Source: an uncultured Spirochaetaceae bacterium (GTDB lineage: Bacteria > Spirochaetota > Spirochaetia > Treponematales > UBA12059). Taken from it: 20,973 nucleotides of DNA. A program made the translations under genes and the position numbers. The notes under the pieces were generated by a model. That model saw only the letters and a program-made list of their open reading frames with translations. It made no database searches and was not told the DNA's origin. This document shows, piece after piece, positions 1 through 7,712 of the stretch (its first letter is position 1; each line of letters begins with the position of its first letter). The stretch lies in the NCBI GenBank assembly GCA_938004315.1, contig CALKWG010000362.1:1-20973 (forward strand), read 5' to 3'.

Positions 1-665
1 GGCGACTTGCCGCCGAGCTCCAGGGTGACCGAGGCATGGACGGCGGCGGCCTTGGCCGCTATGCCCGCGCCTACGGAGGGGCTGCCGGTGAAGAAGACGT
101 GGTCGAAGGGCAGGGCTAGGAGCCGGTCGCCGACCGAGGCGCCCGGCCCCCGGACGACGACGAGCTCGTCGGGCGGCAGGGCCTCGGCGGCGACGCGCTC
201 GATGAGCTCGGCGACGCGCGGGGTCTTGTCTGAGGGCTTTAAGAAGACCGCGTCGCCGGCGGCTATCGCCGCGACCAGGGGCGTCATCGCCAGGTGAAAG
301 GGATAGTTCCAGGGCGAGAAGATCAAGGCGCGGCCCAGGGGCTCGCGCCTTACGAAGGAGCGCTGCGCTAGGAACGGGAAATGCGAGCCGGCCCGTCGGT
401 CGCGCATCCACGAGCCCAGATGCCTGAGGGCGTAATCGAGCTCGTCTATCGTCGGCACGAGTTCGGTCAGGAAGGTCTCGCGCGGGGGCTTCCTAAAATC
501 GGCGTGGAGCGCTTCGGCTAGTTCGGCCTTTCGCGATACGACGGCCGCGCGGAGCGCCTTCAGGCTCTCCCGTCGCTCTCGGGGGCCGCGGGAGGCGAGC
601 TCAGCCAGCTTCAAGCCCTGCGCCTCGAAGGCGGCGCGCAGTTCGGCGTCGCTAGGATTATGCAT
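1..665 (-). CDS. Aldehyde dehydrogenase, class-3-like (N-terminal part; runs off the window)
   Basis: NAD(P)-dependent oxidation of an aldehyde to its carboxylate is the expected reaction. About 222 residues are present; the C-terminal half, including the catalytic cysteine, lies beyond the left edge. Visible family marks are SPWNYPFHLAMTPL at about residues 117-130 (Asn120 is the expected oxyanion residue), the cofactor loop FLKPSDKTP (141-149), FFTGSPSVG (191-199) and LELGGK (215-220, Glu216 the expected general base). The short N-terminus and this motif spacing fit the class 3 / fatty-aldehyde type rather than the 490-residue class 1/2 type. The start is ATG with GGAGAG about 5 nt upstream, 14 nt after the bcp stop, so the gene is probably co-transcribed with bcp. 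That pairing may reflect defence against lipid peroxide and aldehyde stress (inference). The physiological substrate cannot be read from this fragment. Confidence 0.9.
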   Translation of the reverse strand, partial: MHNPSDAELRAAFEAQGLKLAELASRGPRERRESLKALRAAVVSRKAELAEALHADFRKPPRETFLTELVPTIDELDYALRHLGSWMRDRRAGSHFPFLAQRSFVRREPLGRALIFSPWNYPFHLAMTPLVAAIAAGDAVFLKPSDKTPRVAELIERVAAEALPPDELVVVRGPGASVGDRLLALPFDHVFFTGSPSVGAGIAAKAAAVHASVTLELGGKS

Positions 666-679
666 AGCTCTCTCCGGCC

Positions 680-1132
680 TTATAGCAGGGCGAGGATCTC
701 TTCGGCGTGCCCTTCCGGTTTTACCTTATGGAATATTTTCTTAATAACTCCGTCCGGGCCGATGATGAAGGTGGACCTGAGGACGCCCTCGTACTTCTTG
801 CCGTACATCGATTTCTCGCCCCAGGCTCCGTAGGCCTTCATCACGCGGGCGTCCGGGTCGGAAAGGAGTATGAAGGGCAGGCCGTATTTGGCCCGGAACT
901 TGCCGTGGGACGCCGAGCTGTCGGGACTCACGCCGATGACGGCTGCCCCCTTGGCCAGGAAGGCGTCGAAGGCGTCGCGGAAGCCGCAGGCCTCCTTGGT
1001 GCAGCCCGGCGTGTCGTCCTTAGGATAGAAATAGAGGACGACGGTCTTGCCGGGGAACGACGAGAGCCCTAAGGAGCCGCCGTCGTCGGCGTCTAGGATA
1101 AAGTCGGGCGCGCTCATGCCTTCCGATAACAT
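680..1132 (-). CDS. bcp: Thioredoxin-dependent thiol peroxidase, Bcp/PrxQ-type peroxiredoxin
   Basis: Reduces hydrogen peroxide and alkyl hydroperoxides using thioredoxin-type reductant; cytoplasmic. The 150-residue length is normal for the family. The thioredoxin fold begins with VVLYFYPKDDTPGCT; Cys44 is the peroxidatic cysteine (with Thr41 of the TxxC motif), Cys49 the resolving cysteine of the CxxxxC PrxQ arrangement, and Arg119 the conserved arginine. The start is ATG with GGAGG 5 nt upstream; a second in-frame ATG at codon 6 also has a purine-rich stretch, but the first fits better. The aldehyde dehydrogenase follows after 14 nt. About 118 nt separate it from purK upstream, and I could not identify a convincing promoter there. 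Confidence 0.96.
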   Translation of the reverse strand: MLSEGMSAPDFILDADDGGSLGLSSFPGKTVVLYFYPKDDTPGCTKEACGFRDAFDAFLAKGAAVIGVSPDSSASHGKFRAKYGLPFILLSDPDARVMKAYGAWGEKSMYGKKYEGVLRSTFIIGPDGVIKKIFHKVKPEGHAEEILALL

Positions 1133-1151
1133 TTCTACCTCCGCTAGGCTC

Positions 1152-1182
1152 GGCGCGCCGCATCCGAGGGTCGGTGCGCGCC
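1152..1182. repeat. Small inverted repeat in the bcp leader
   Basis: GGCGCGC (1152-1158) and GCGCGCC (1176-1182) are perfect 7-bp arms around a 17-nt loop, 20 nt upstream of the bcp ATG. It could fold in the bcp 5' leader or be a regulator site. It is GC-only and so weak evidence in this GC-rich background. Confidence 0.2.
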
Positions 1183-1218
1183 GCTGTTTTGGAAGACAAA
1201 GGTAGTCATGAAAGAGCG

Positions 1219-1246
1219 GCCGGGCAAGCCGCGGCCGGAGCCCGGC
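1219..1246 (-). terminator. Possible terminator hairpin after purK
   Basis: Perfect 7-bp arms GCCGGGC (1219-1225) and GCCCGGC (1240-1246) begin 4 nt after the purK stop. The 14-nt loop contains a further CCGCGG palindrome. On the minus strand the hairpin is followed by CGCTCTTTCAT rather than a clear T-tract, so intrinsic termination is only possible, not certain. Confidence 0.35.
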
Positions 1247-1250
1247 GCCG

Positions 1251-2537
1251 CTAGGGCTTGGCGACGATGCGGACGCGGGACCGAGCTTCCTCCGCGCGGG
1301 CGGCCGCCTCGGCGGCGTCGGCGCCGACGGCCGTCAGGTGCCCCATCTTCCTGAAGGGCCTGACCTCCCGCTTGCCGTAGAGGTGCACGGAGACGCCGGG
1401 AACCGCCAGGGCTCCTTCGAGGCCGAGGTATTCGGGTTCCCCGGAGGCTCCCGGCTCGCCGAGTAGATTGACCATCATGGCGGGCCTTAGGAGCTCGGTG
1501 GAGCCAAGCGGATAGCCGGCCAGGACGCGGTAATATTGCATGAACTGGCTTTCGGCGCAGGCCTCGATCGTGGCGTGGCCCGAGTTATGGGGCCGCGGCG
1601 CCACCTCGTTGATGAGTACGGTGCCGTCGGCGAGGAGGAAGAGCTCGACGCCGAAGACGCCGACGGCGCCCAGGCTCGGCGCGCCGCGGGCGGCGGCGTC
1701 GGCGCGGGCGGCCGCATCCAAGGCCTCGACCGCGGCCAGGGCCAGGCGCTCGGCGCGCTCCAGGGTGGCGGGCGGCTCCGAGGCGGGCATGAGGACCGAG
1801 TCGCAGAGGTTGGCGCGCGGGTCAAAGACCATCTCGACGCAGGGATAGGCGGCCGCGCGGCCCGAGGCGTCGCGGACGACGACGACCGCGAGCTCCTTGA
1901 CGAAGGGTACCTTAGCTTCGACCAGGCTCGGTGCCGCTATCAGCCGGCCTCCCGGGCCGCCGGCCGACGCGCCCGCGGGCAGCGGCGGGCGGGCGTCGGC
2001 CTCGTCGCGAAGCGCGGCGATGCCTCGGCCGTCGTAGCCGCCGCGACGCGATTTCTGCACGACCGGAAAGCCGCCGAGCCCGGCGGCGGCGGCGCATACG
2101 GCCTCCGCCTCCGCGGGCGCGCCGGGATCGGCCAGATATGCCTCCGGACCGGACGCGGCGGCCGGCCCGGGGCCGACGAGGCGCCACGGCGCGCTCGGCA
2201 GGCCCGCGCGGTCCCAGAGCGCCTTCTGGGCGGCCTTGTCTTGGACGATACGCAGGACGCCGGCGCCGGGGATCACCGGCGTGCCTTCGGCCTCCAGGTC
2301 CAGGAGGGCATCCGCGTTCACGTGCTCGATCTCGTAGGATAGCACGTCGCAGCGGGAGGCGAGCTCCCGTATGGCCTCGGCATCGTCGAGCGCGCCTACG
2401 ATCGTCTCGTCGGCCAGCTCGGCCGCCGGGGATGGGTAATCGGGCGATAACACTTCTATATAACAGAGGAGCGAACGGGCCTCCTCTATGGTCATGCGCC
2501 CCAGCTGGCCGCCGCCTATGATGCCGACGCGCCTCAC
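1251..2537 (-). CDS. purK: N5-carboxyaminoimidazole ribonucleotide synthase (PurK)
   Basis: ATP-dependent carboxylation of AIR to N5-CAIR in de novo purine synthesis; ATP-grasp superfamily, cytoplasmic. Marks are GGGQLGRM (8-15), YEIEHVN (68-74), the ATP-grasp loop KSRRGGYDGRG (162-172), INEVAPRPHNSGH (309-321) and the C-terminal LYGKREVRPFRKMGHLT (387-403). At 428 residues it is longer than the usual 355-390; the extra length is in Ala/Gly/Pro-rich stretches around 121-150, 178-200 and 272-288. The start is GTG, overlapping the TGA of ftsK by 4 nt, which suggests translational coupling. The mutase partner purE, often adjacent, is not in the window. No signs of decay. Confidence 0.95.
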   Translation of the reverse strand: MRRVGIIGGGQLGRMTIEEARSLLCYIEVLSPDYPSPAAELADETIVGALDDAEAIRELASRCDVLSYEIEHVNADALLDLEAEGTPVIPGAGVLRIVQDKAAQKALWDRAGLPSAPWRLVGPGPAAASGPEAYLADPGAPAEAEAVCAAAAGLGGFPVVQKSRRGGYDGRGIAALRDEADARPPLPAGASAGGPGGRLIAAPSLVEAKVPFVKELAVVVVRDASGRAAAYPCVEMVFDPRANLCDSVLMPASEPPATLERAERLALAAVEALDAAARADAAARGAPSLGAVGVFGVELFLLADGTVLINEVAPRPHNSGHATIEACAESQFMQYYRVLAGYPLGSTELLRPAMMVNLLGEPGASGEPEYLGLEGALAVPGVSVHLYGKREVRPFRKMGHLTAVGADAAEAAARAEEARSRVRIVAKP

Positions 2538-5230
2538 GACGCCTCCCCGTCGGCGCCCTCGGCGCCCTCGGCCTCCGGCTCGTCCGCTTCCGCGTCGCCC
2601 TCCCCGAAGTCGGGTACGTAGCGCGCCTTGGGGTTCGGCGGGGCGCGGCCGGCGAGCTCGGGGTTGCGCACCAGGTCGCGGGGCTTGGAGCCCTGGGCCT
2701 TGCCCACGATGCCCTTCTCCTCCATGAGCTCCACGATGCGGGCCGCGCGGTTGTAGCCTATCTTGAGCTTGCGCTGCAGGAAGCTGGCGCTAGCCTTGCC
2801 CTGCGACAGGACGATCTCCAGCGCCTTCTCGAAGAGCGGGTCGTCCTCGTCCTCGTCGAAGAGGCTCGGGCCCTCGTCCTCGTCCTCGTCGTCTATGAAG
2901 ATCTCGTCGTCGATGTAGTCGGGCTCGCCTAAGGTCTTCACGTGGGCCACGACGCGCTCCACCTCGTCGTCCGAGACGAAGGCCCCCTGCATGCGCATGG
3001 GGAAGGCGTCGGTCGCGCCGGCGTAGAGCATGTCGCCCCGGCCCAGGAGCTTCTCGGCGCCGACCATGTCGATGATGATGCGCGAGTCGAACTTGCTGGC
3101 GACCATGAAGGCGATGCGGCTGGGAATGTTGGCCTTGATGAGGCCGGTGATGACGTCGATGCTCGGACGCTGGGTGGCCAGCACCAGGTGTATGCCCACG
3201 GCGCGGCTCATGGCCGCCAGGCGGGCCAGGGTGGACTCCAGCTCCTTGCCGGTGGTCGCCATGAGGTCGGCGAATTCGTCGATGACGACCACGATGTAGG
3301 GGAGCTTATCGGTGGCCATCTCCTTCTCGCTGATCTTCCGGTTATACGAGCGGATGTCGCGCACGCCCATGGCGTCCAGGAGGCTGTAGCGCCGCTCCAT
3401 CTCGCAGATGCAGTACTGCAGGGCCTGGAAGGCGCGCTTGGGCTCGGTGATGACCGGCGTCAGGAGATGCGGTATTCCATTATAAAGTTTTAACTCGACG
3501 ATCTTGGGGTCGATGAGTATGAGCTTGACCTCGTTGAACGAGCGGCGGTACAGGATGGACAGGATGATGGAGTTGACGCAGACCGACTTGCCCGAGCCGG
3601 TGGCGCCGGCTATGAGCAGGTGCGGGGTTTGGGTGAGCTCGGCCACCTGCACCTCGCCGGAGATGTCCTTGCCCAGGACCACCGGCACTTCCATCTTGGC
3701 GTCCTTGAACGAGGGGTTCTCCACGATCTCGCGGAAGGAGACGATGGAGCGGCGCTCGTTGGGGACCTCTATGCCGACGGCGTGCTTGCCGGGTATGGGC
3801 GCCACGATGCGGACGCTCGAGGCCGCCAGGCGCAGGGCGATGTTATCGGCCAGGTTAGCTATCTTGGAGAGGCGCACGCCGGGGGCGGGCAGGATCTCGA
3901 ACATGGTGATGACCGGGCCCTTGCGTATGCCGGTCACCTCGGCCTCGATATTGAACTCCTTGAGCGTCTCGCGGAGCACGTCGGCGGCCCGGCGGGTCTT
4001 GTCGTCGATGATCCAATACTGCCCGTCCGGATATTGCATGAGTATCCCGTCGGTCGGGACGGCGTAGCGGACGGTCGGCTTGCGGCCCCGCTTGGCCGGC
4101 CGCGCCGGCGCGGCGCCCGCGAGCGCGGCGTCCGCGAGCGCGGCGTCCGCGAGCGGCGAGGCCTTGACCAGGCGCGGCTCGCCCGCGGCGGCGTCCGGCC
4201 GGGCCTCGTCCTCGGCGCCCTCGGAGCGACGCAGGGCGTCCCGATGCTCGCCGTCCTGGAACACCTCGACGGTCGGCAGGAGGGGGGCCCGGGATGCGCC
4301 CTGACTCGGGCTATAGTGGGCAATGTCGTCCTCGACGAGCTCCGCCTCGTCGGCCCAAAAATCGCCCGAGGCGGCCGGGTCGACTTCGTCGTCGTCGCGG
4401 CGGCCGAAGAGCAGGGGTATGGGCTCTTCGTCGCGACGCTCCTCCGCGGCCTCGGCCGCGTCAGCGGGGTCGGACTGAGGCGCTCGCTCGGGCTCGTCCG
4501 CCGCCGGCTCCGCCTCGTCATGGTCGGGCATATCGAAGGCGTCCGGGGCGTCGTCGGCTTCGCGCTTATCCTTGAGCGAGCTGAAGTAGGCGCGGAGCTC
4601 GGCTACGTCGTCCCCGACCTCGGGAAGGGCCGCGCCCCGATCGATCTCGTCGGGAGGGAAGGGATCCTGAGCCTCGCCGAAAGGCCGCCCTCCGGTCGGC
4701 GTCGCGGGCGACTCGGCGGCGGCGGCGCGCGCTCGATCCGGCGAGCTTTCGCGGGCGCCCGCGTACGATCCGGCCGTCAGCGTCTCGCTATCGCGGTCTA
4801 CGAAGACCATGCGCCTGACGGCGGCTATGGCCAGGCTCGAGCCGAGGGCGAGACCGGCCCAGAGCGCTACGGTTCCGGGTACGCCGAGGCGCGCGAAGGC
4901 GGGCCAGCGCTCCGCCCAGGCGGCCGGATCGTCGAGGAACCTGGCGAGGGCCGCGACGGAGGCGAAGGGCAAGAGGCCGCCTACCAGTACGAAGAGCAGA
5001 TCGATCCTGAAGCCCGGCAGGAAGAGTATGAGCGCGGCGAACCAGAGGAAGCCCGGCAGTATGAAGGCCGCCCAAGACAAGCCCCCGAGGAGGAGGCCGG
5101 CGAGGCCGCCCGCCGGCGCGACGACGCCGCGGACGAGCAGGGCGAAGAGGGCCGCCCCGAGCGCGGCTATCGAAACGCCCGCCGAGACGGCGAGCCATGA
5201 GGGTCGATCCGATCCGAAAGAGGAGTCCAT
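2534..5230 (-). CDS. ftsK: FtsK/SpoIIIE-family DNA translocase
   Basis: Septum-located hexameric ATPase that pumps chromosomal DNA during division and helps terminus segregation. The 898 residues run as follows: hydrophobic membrane segments over residues 12-138; an acidic, low-complexity linker (about 145-385) containing an Ala/Asp repeat; the alpha/beta motor with Walker A GATGSGKS (542-549), Walker B VVVIDEFAD (647-655) and LVLATQRPS (682-690); an acidic loop 774-797; and a C-terminal winged-helix gamma domain (about 798-855, LFEKALEIVLSQGKAS and RAARIVELMEEKGIVG). The gamma domain normally reads polar DNA motifs (KOPS/SRS). A further acidic tail ends the protein. The ATG lies 20 nt after the uppP stop with no clear Shine-Dalgarno, so coupling to uppP is likely. 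The stop overlaps purK. Confidence 0.96.
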   Translation of the reverse strand: MDSSFGSDRPSWLAVSAGVSIAALGAALFALLVRGVVAPAGGLAGLLLGGLSWAAFILPGFLWFAALILFLPGFRIDLLFVLVGGLLPFASVAALARFLDDPAAWAERWPAFARLGVPGTVALWAGLALGSSLAIAAVRRMVFVDRDSETLTAGSYAGARESSPDRARAAAAESPATPTGGRPFGEAQDPFPPDEIDRGAALPEVGDDVAELRAYFSSLKDKREADDAPDAFDMPDHDEAEPAADEPERAPQSDPADAAEAAEERRDEEPIPLLFGRRDDDEVDPAASGDFWADEAELVEDDIAHYSPSQGASRAPLLPTVEVFQDGEHRDALRRSEGAEDEARPDAAAGEPRLVKASPLADAALADAALAGAAPARPAKRGRKPTVRYAVPTDGILMQYPDGQYWIIDDKTRRAADVLRETLKEFNIEAEVTGIRKGPVITMFEILPAPGVRLSKIANLADNIALRLAASSVRIVAPIPGKHAVGIEVPNERRSIVSFREIVENPSFKDAKMEVPVVLGKDISGEVQVAELTQTPHLLIAGATGSGKSVCVNSIILSILYRRSFNEVKLILIDPKIVELKLYNGIPHLLTPVITEPKRAFQALQYCICEMERRYSLLDAMGVRDIRSYNRKISEKEMATDKLPYIVVVIDEFADLMATTGKELESTLARLAAMSRAVGIHLVLATQRPSIDVITGLIKANIPSRIAFMVASKFDSRIIIDMVGAEKLLGRGDMLYAGATDAFPMRMQGAFVSDDEVERVVAHVKTLGEPDYIDDEIFIDDEDEDEGPSLFDEDEDDPLFEKALEIVLSQGKASASFLQRKLKIGYNRAARIVELMEEKGIVGKAQGSKPRDLVRNPELAGRAPPNPKARYVPDFGEGDAEADEPEAEGAEGADGEAS
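4119..4156 (-). repeat. 15-bp tandem repeat inside the ftsK linker
   Basis: The 15-bp unit gcgagcgcggcgtcc occurs at 4119-4133 and 4134-4148 with a partial third copy to 4156. It is in frame and encodes a repeated five-residue Ala/Asp/Leu unit in the flexible linker, so copy-number change would alter linker length without a frameshift. Confidence 0.8.
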
Positions 5231-5250
5231 GCTTTAGCTATCGGCAGGAA

Positions 5251-6045
5251 TCAGAGCAGGATCAATCCGAGTATGCCCGCCGGGATGAGATAGGCGGCGA
5301 ACCAGGCCAGCTTCCCCTTCCTGACCAGCGGTAGGAGGAGGAGCAAGGCGGCGACGCCCGCGACGAAGGCGGCGATCGAGCCGACGGCTAGGGCCGCCGT
5401 CGGGACCGTCCCGGCGAGCTCGCCGAAGTCCTTGAGCTCCAGCACGAGGGCGCCGGCGATGGCCGGTATGGCCAGGAGGAAGGAGAATTCGCCTGCCGCC
5501 TCGCGGCTCATGCCGGCGGCCAAACCCGCGCTGATGGTGAAGCCCGAGCGGCTGACGCCGGGCAGCGTCCCGATGCCCTGCGCTACGCCCGTCAGGACGC
5601 CGTGCCAGGGCCTGAGCCTATCGAAGGAGGCCCCGCCGACCAGGCGCGAGCTTAAGAGCAGGGCGGCGGCGGTGACGAGGAGCATGCCTGAGGCGAAGCG
5701 GGCGTCGAAGGCGAAGCCGGCCTTCTGGATGGCCAAGCCTATGCCCGCGGTCAGCGCCGTGGCGACGAGCGCGGGCGGCACTACGGCCAGGTTCTCCGCG
5801 TCGCTAGCGTCGCTCCGCCGCGCGACCCAACGGGCCATGGAGCGCACGATGCCGGCTATCCTGGCGCGGAAGACGACGAGGATGGAGAAGAGCGTGGCGA
5901 CGTGCAGGACGACGTCGAAGAGGGCGGGGACTTCCTCGAGCCCCATGAGCTCCTTCATGATGAGGAGGTGCCCGCTGGACGATATGGGAAGGAATTCGGC
6001 TATGCCTTGGAAGAGCCCGAGGAGGGCGGCTTGTAGTACGGTCAT
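5251..6045 (-). CDS. uppP: Undecaprenyl-diphosphatase (UppP/BacA)
   Basis: Integral membrane phosphatase that converts undecaprenyl diphosphate to the monophosphate carrier lipid for peptidoglycan and other envelope polymers; overexpression of the family gives bacitracin resistance. The 264 residues are the usual length. The (E/Q)xxxE motif is Q13-GIA-E17, followed by FLPISSSGH (18-26, His26), and the second motif is PGVSRSG (162-168, Arg166). Most of the chain is hydrophobic, with a hydrophobic C-terminus. The start is set by AGGAG 6 nt before the ATG at 6045; a longer reading frame to 6210 is unlikely because a strong promoter lies inside it. First gene of the uppP-ftsK-purK run. Confidence 0.95.
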   Translation of the reverse strand: MTVLQAALLGLFQGIAEFLPISSSGHLLIMKELMGLEEVPALFDVVLHVATLFSILVVFRARIAGIVRSMARWVARRSDASDAENLAVVPPALVATALTAGIGLAIQKAGFAFDARFASGMLLVTAAALLLSSRLVGGASFDRLRPWHGVLTGVAQGIGTLPGVSRSGFTISAGLAAGMSREAAGEFSFLLAIPAIAGALVLELKDFGELAGTVPTAALAVGSIAAFVAGVAALLLLLPLVRKGKLAWFAAYLIPAGILGLILL

Positions 6046-6063
6046 GATCGGCTCCTGGCCGGG

Positions 6064-6093
6064 ACTATAGCACGCCCGGCGGGGCGATGACAA
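6064..6093 (-). promoter_or_regulatory. Sigma-70-type promoter for uppP-ftsK-purK
   Basis: On the minus strand TTGTCA (6088-6093; 5/6 match to TTGACA), an 18-nt spacer and TATAGT (6064-6069; 5/6 to TATAAT). The expected transcription start is about 6056-6057, giving a leader of only about 11-12 nt that begins at the AGGAG ribosome-binding site. Best-matching promoter in the window. Confidence 0.7.
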
Positions 6094-6122
6094 ACGCGAG
6101 GCCCCGTCGCCCGCTGAGCCGA

Positions 6123-6152
6123 TTGCACTCTTAGGCGATTTTTTGGTATTCT
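6123..6152 (+). promoter_or_regulatory. Possible promoter for slyD
   Basis: TTGCAC (6123-6128), an 18-nt spacer containing an AT-rich run, then TATTCT (6147-6152), divergent from the uppP promoter. The -35 is poor (3/6) and the -10 fair (4/6). It would give an 80-nt leader before slyD. Confidence 0.35.
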
Positions 6153-6237
6153 CGACGGGACGATTAGGCATCACCGTTTCCGTTCTACGTTTCGTTGGCC
6201 CCTCGTCCATTCCATATGCCCCTTAAGGAAGGTATCC

Positions 6238-6774
6238 ATGACGATCCAGAAGGACCGCGTCGTTTCTATCGAGTACGAGCTTAAGGACGCAGCCGGGCAG
6301 CTTATCGACCGCTCCGAAGGCGAGCCGCTGGCGTATCTGCACGGCAATAGCAACCTCATTCCCGGCCTGGAGCGCGAGCTCGAGGGCAAGAAGGCCGGCG
6401 ACGCCGTGAACTGCGTCGTGCAGCCCGCCGACGGCTACGGCGAGCGCGACGAGGAGCTGGTGTTCGAGGTCTCCAAGAGCAACTTCGCCGAGCCCGAGAA
6501 GATCGAGCCCGGCATGCAGTTCCAAGCCCAGCAGGAGGACGGCGTGCACATCGTGACCGTCGTCGGCGTCGAGGGCGATTCGGTCAAGGTCGACGCCAAC
6601 CATCCCCTGGCGGGCAAGGCCCTGCACTTCAACGTAGCCGTCAAAGAGGTGCGCGAGGCTACCGAGGAGGAGCTCTCCCACGGCCACGTGCACGGCGGCT
6701 GCGACGAGGGCTGCGACTGCGACTGCGAGGGCGAAGACTGCGGCGACGAGTGCGGCTGCGGCGGCTGCCACTAA
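6238..6774 (+). CDS. slyD: FKBP-type peptidyl-prolyl isomerase SlyD with a Cys-rich metal-binding tail
   Basis: Cytoplasmic prolyl cis-trans isomerase, chaperone and metallochaperone; in other bacteria it helps nickel delivery to hydrogenase. The 178 residues comprise an FKBP half (about 1-68, with YLHGNSNLIPGLE), the insert-in-flap chaperone domain (about 70-128), the FKBP return (LHFNVAVKEVREAT, 129-142) and a metal tail from about 147. The tail has HGHVH followed by eight cysteines among Asp, Glu and Gly, ending CH. E. coli SlyD has a tail richer in His; here Cys and acidic residues dominate, which may shift metal preference (inference). GGAAGG lies 5 nt before the ATG. First gene of the plus-strand cluster; the next gene starts 1 nt after its stop. 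Confidence 0.95.
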   Translation: MTIQKDRVVSIEYELKDAAGQLIDRSEGEPLAYLHGNSNLIPGLERELEGKKAGDAVNCVVQPADGYGERDEELVFEVSKSNFAEPEKIEPGMQFQAQQEDGVHIVTVVGVEGDSVKVDANHPLAGKALHFNVAVKEVREATEEELSHGHVHGGCDEGCDCDCEGEDCGDECGCGGCH

Positions 6775-6775
6775 G

Positions 6776-7195
6776 GTGAGGGGCGCCGCGGATAGGCCGG
6801 GCCCCGTCCGCCGATTCGCGGCCCGCTTCGGCGCCACGCGCCTGGACGCCGCTTTCATCGCGGCCGCGGCCGCGGCCTTCATAGCCTCGGCCATGCTGAT
6901 TTACGGCGGGCCTTCTTCGGCCTACGCCGTCGTCTCTACCGATTCCGGCGAGTGGGTTTTCCCGCTCGCCGAGGACCGCGAATTCGTCGTCGAGGGTGCG
7001 CTCGGTCTCGTCGTCATCCGCATAGAGGGCGGCGCCGTCTATTTCCGTGAATCCCCGTGTAAGAATCAACTCTGCGTCGGCGCGGCGCCCGTCTCGTCGC
7101 CCGGCCAATGGTCGGCCTGCCTGCCCAGCGGCGTCTTCATCCGCGTCGAGGGCGGCGCGGCCGAGGAGGATGAGTTCGATGCGCTCGTCCGCTGA
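6776..7195 (+). CDS. NusG-domain-II-containing membrane-anchored protein
   Basis: 139 residues: a basic N-terminus, one membrane helix (about 24-43) and a NusG-II-type beta domain (about 50-126) with the family-type core FRESPCKNQLC (90-100) and SPGQWSACLPSGVFIRVEG (108-126). Despite the name this stand-alone, surface-exposed domain is not the transcription factor NusG; its function is unknown. Cys95, Cys100 and Cys115 are visible, and a disulphide or metal site is possible. The start is GTG 1 nt after the slyD stop with no Shine-Dalgarno, so translation probably depends on ribosomes leaving slyD; no other plausible start precedes the membrane helix. The following Gx-family gene overlaps it by 17 nt, a pairing I recall as common in treponemes and in Firmicutes near rnf or ApbE genes. 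Confidence 0.85.
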   Translation: MRGAADRPGPVRRFAARFGATRLDAAFIAAAAAAFIASAMLIYGGPSSAYAVVSTDSGEWVFPLAEDREFVVEGALGLVVIRIEGGAVYFRESPCKNQLCVGAAPVSSPGQWSACLPSGVFIRVEGGAAEEDEFDALVR

Positions 7196-7712
7196 TAAAC
7201 GAGCCAGGCTCGCCTCGTTCCTGGCGGCTTTGGCGTTCTTCCTCTCCGCGGTAGAGTATATGCTGCCGCGCCCCGTGCCTTTCATGCGCCTGGGCTTGGC
7301 CAACCTGCCTATACTCCTAGCCGTCGACCTCCTGCCCTTCGGCGGCTTCATCATCTTGGTCGTCGTCAAGGTGCTGGGCATGAGCCTCCTTACGGGCTCG
7401 CTCTTTTCGTATATCGCGCTCTTCTCGCTGGCCGGCACCATGGCCAGCGCCCTGGTCATGCGCGGGCTACGCCTGGCCGCCGGCCGGAAGCTCAGCTACC
7501 TGGGGCTCTGCGTCGCCGGCGCGATGGCCTCGAACCTGGCGCAGGTCGCCCTGGCCCGGGTCTTCGTCTTCGGCCCGAGCGCGCGCTATATGCTGCCGGC
7601 CTTCCTCGGGCTCGGCCTCGTGAGCGGGACCCTGCTCGGGCTCTTCGCCCAGCTCTTCGCCCGCGGCTCGCGCTGGCTGGCTATGGTCGGGGAGGACGCC
7701 CATGGATCGTAA
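7179..7712 (+). CDS. Gx transporter family protein (annotated elsewhere as heptaprenyl diphosphate synthase component I)
   Basis: 177-residue integral membrane protein with about five hydrophobic segments. Family marks are PFMRLGLANLPILLAV (34-49), GSLFSYIALFSLAGTMAS (73-90) and GAMASNLAQVALA (114-126). The family resembles ECF-transporter substrate-binding (S) components; the older 'heptaprenyl diphosphate synthase component I' label is probably misleading, and the substrate is unknown. Of two nearby ATGs the second (7179) is preferred, because GAGGAGG (7163-7169) ends 9 nt before it but directly abuts the first (7170). It overlaps the NusG-II gene by 17 nt and the next gene by 11 nt, so all three are translationally linked. 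Confidence 0.85.
   Translation: MRSSADKRARLASFLAALAFFLSAVEYMLPRPVPFMRLGLANLPILLAVDLLPFGGFIILVVVKVLGMSLLTGSLFSYIALFSLAGTMASALVMRGLRLAAGRKLSYLGLCVAGAMASNLAQVALARVFVFGPSARYMLPAFLGLGLVSGTLLGLFAQLFARGSRWLAMVGEDAHGS

Noticed and set aside
1133..1250. Promoter for bcp (TTGTCT near 1185-1197)
   Set aside because: No acceptable -10 hexamer lies 16-18 nt downstream on the minus strand.
3620..5200. Long open frame on the plus strand opposite ftsK (526 codons)
   Set aside because: It mirrors a GC-rich real gene, has low-complexity Arg/Gly-rich content, no ribosome-binding site and no family match; ftsK on the other strand is unambiguous.
6046..6210. N-terminal extension of uppP by 55 codons
   Set aside because: It contains a near-consensus promoter, is not membrane-like, and the ATG at 6045 has an ideal Shine-Dalgarno.
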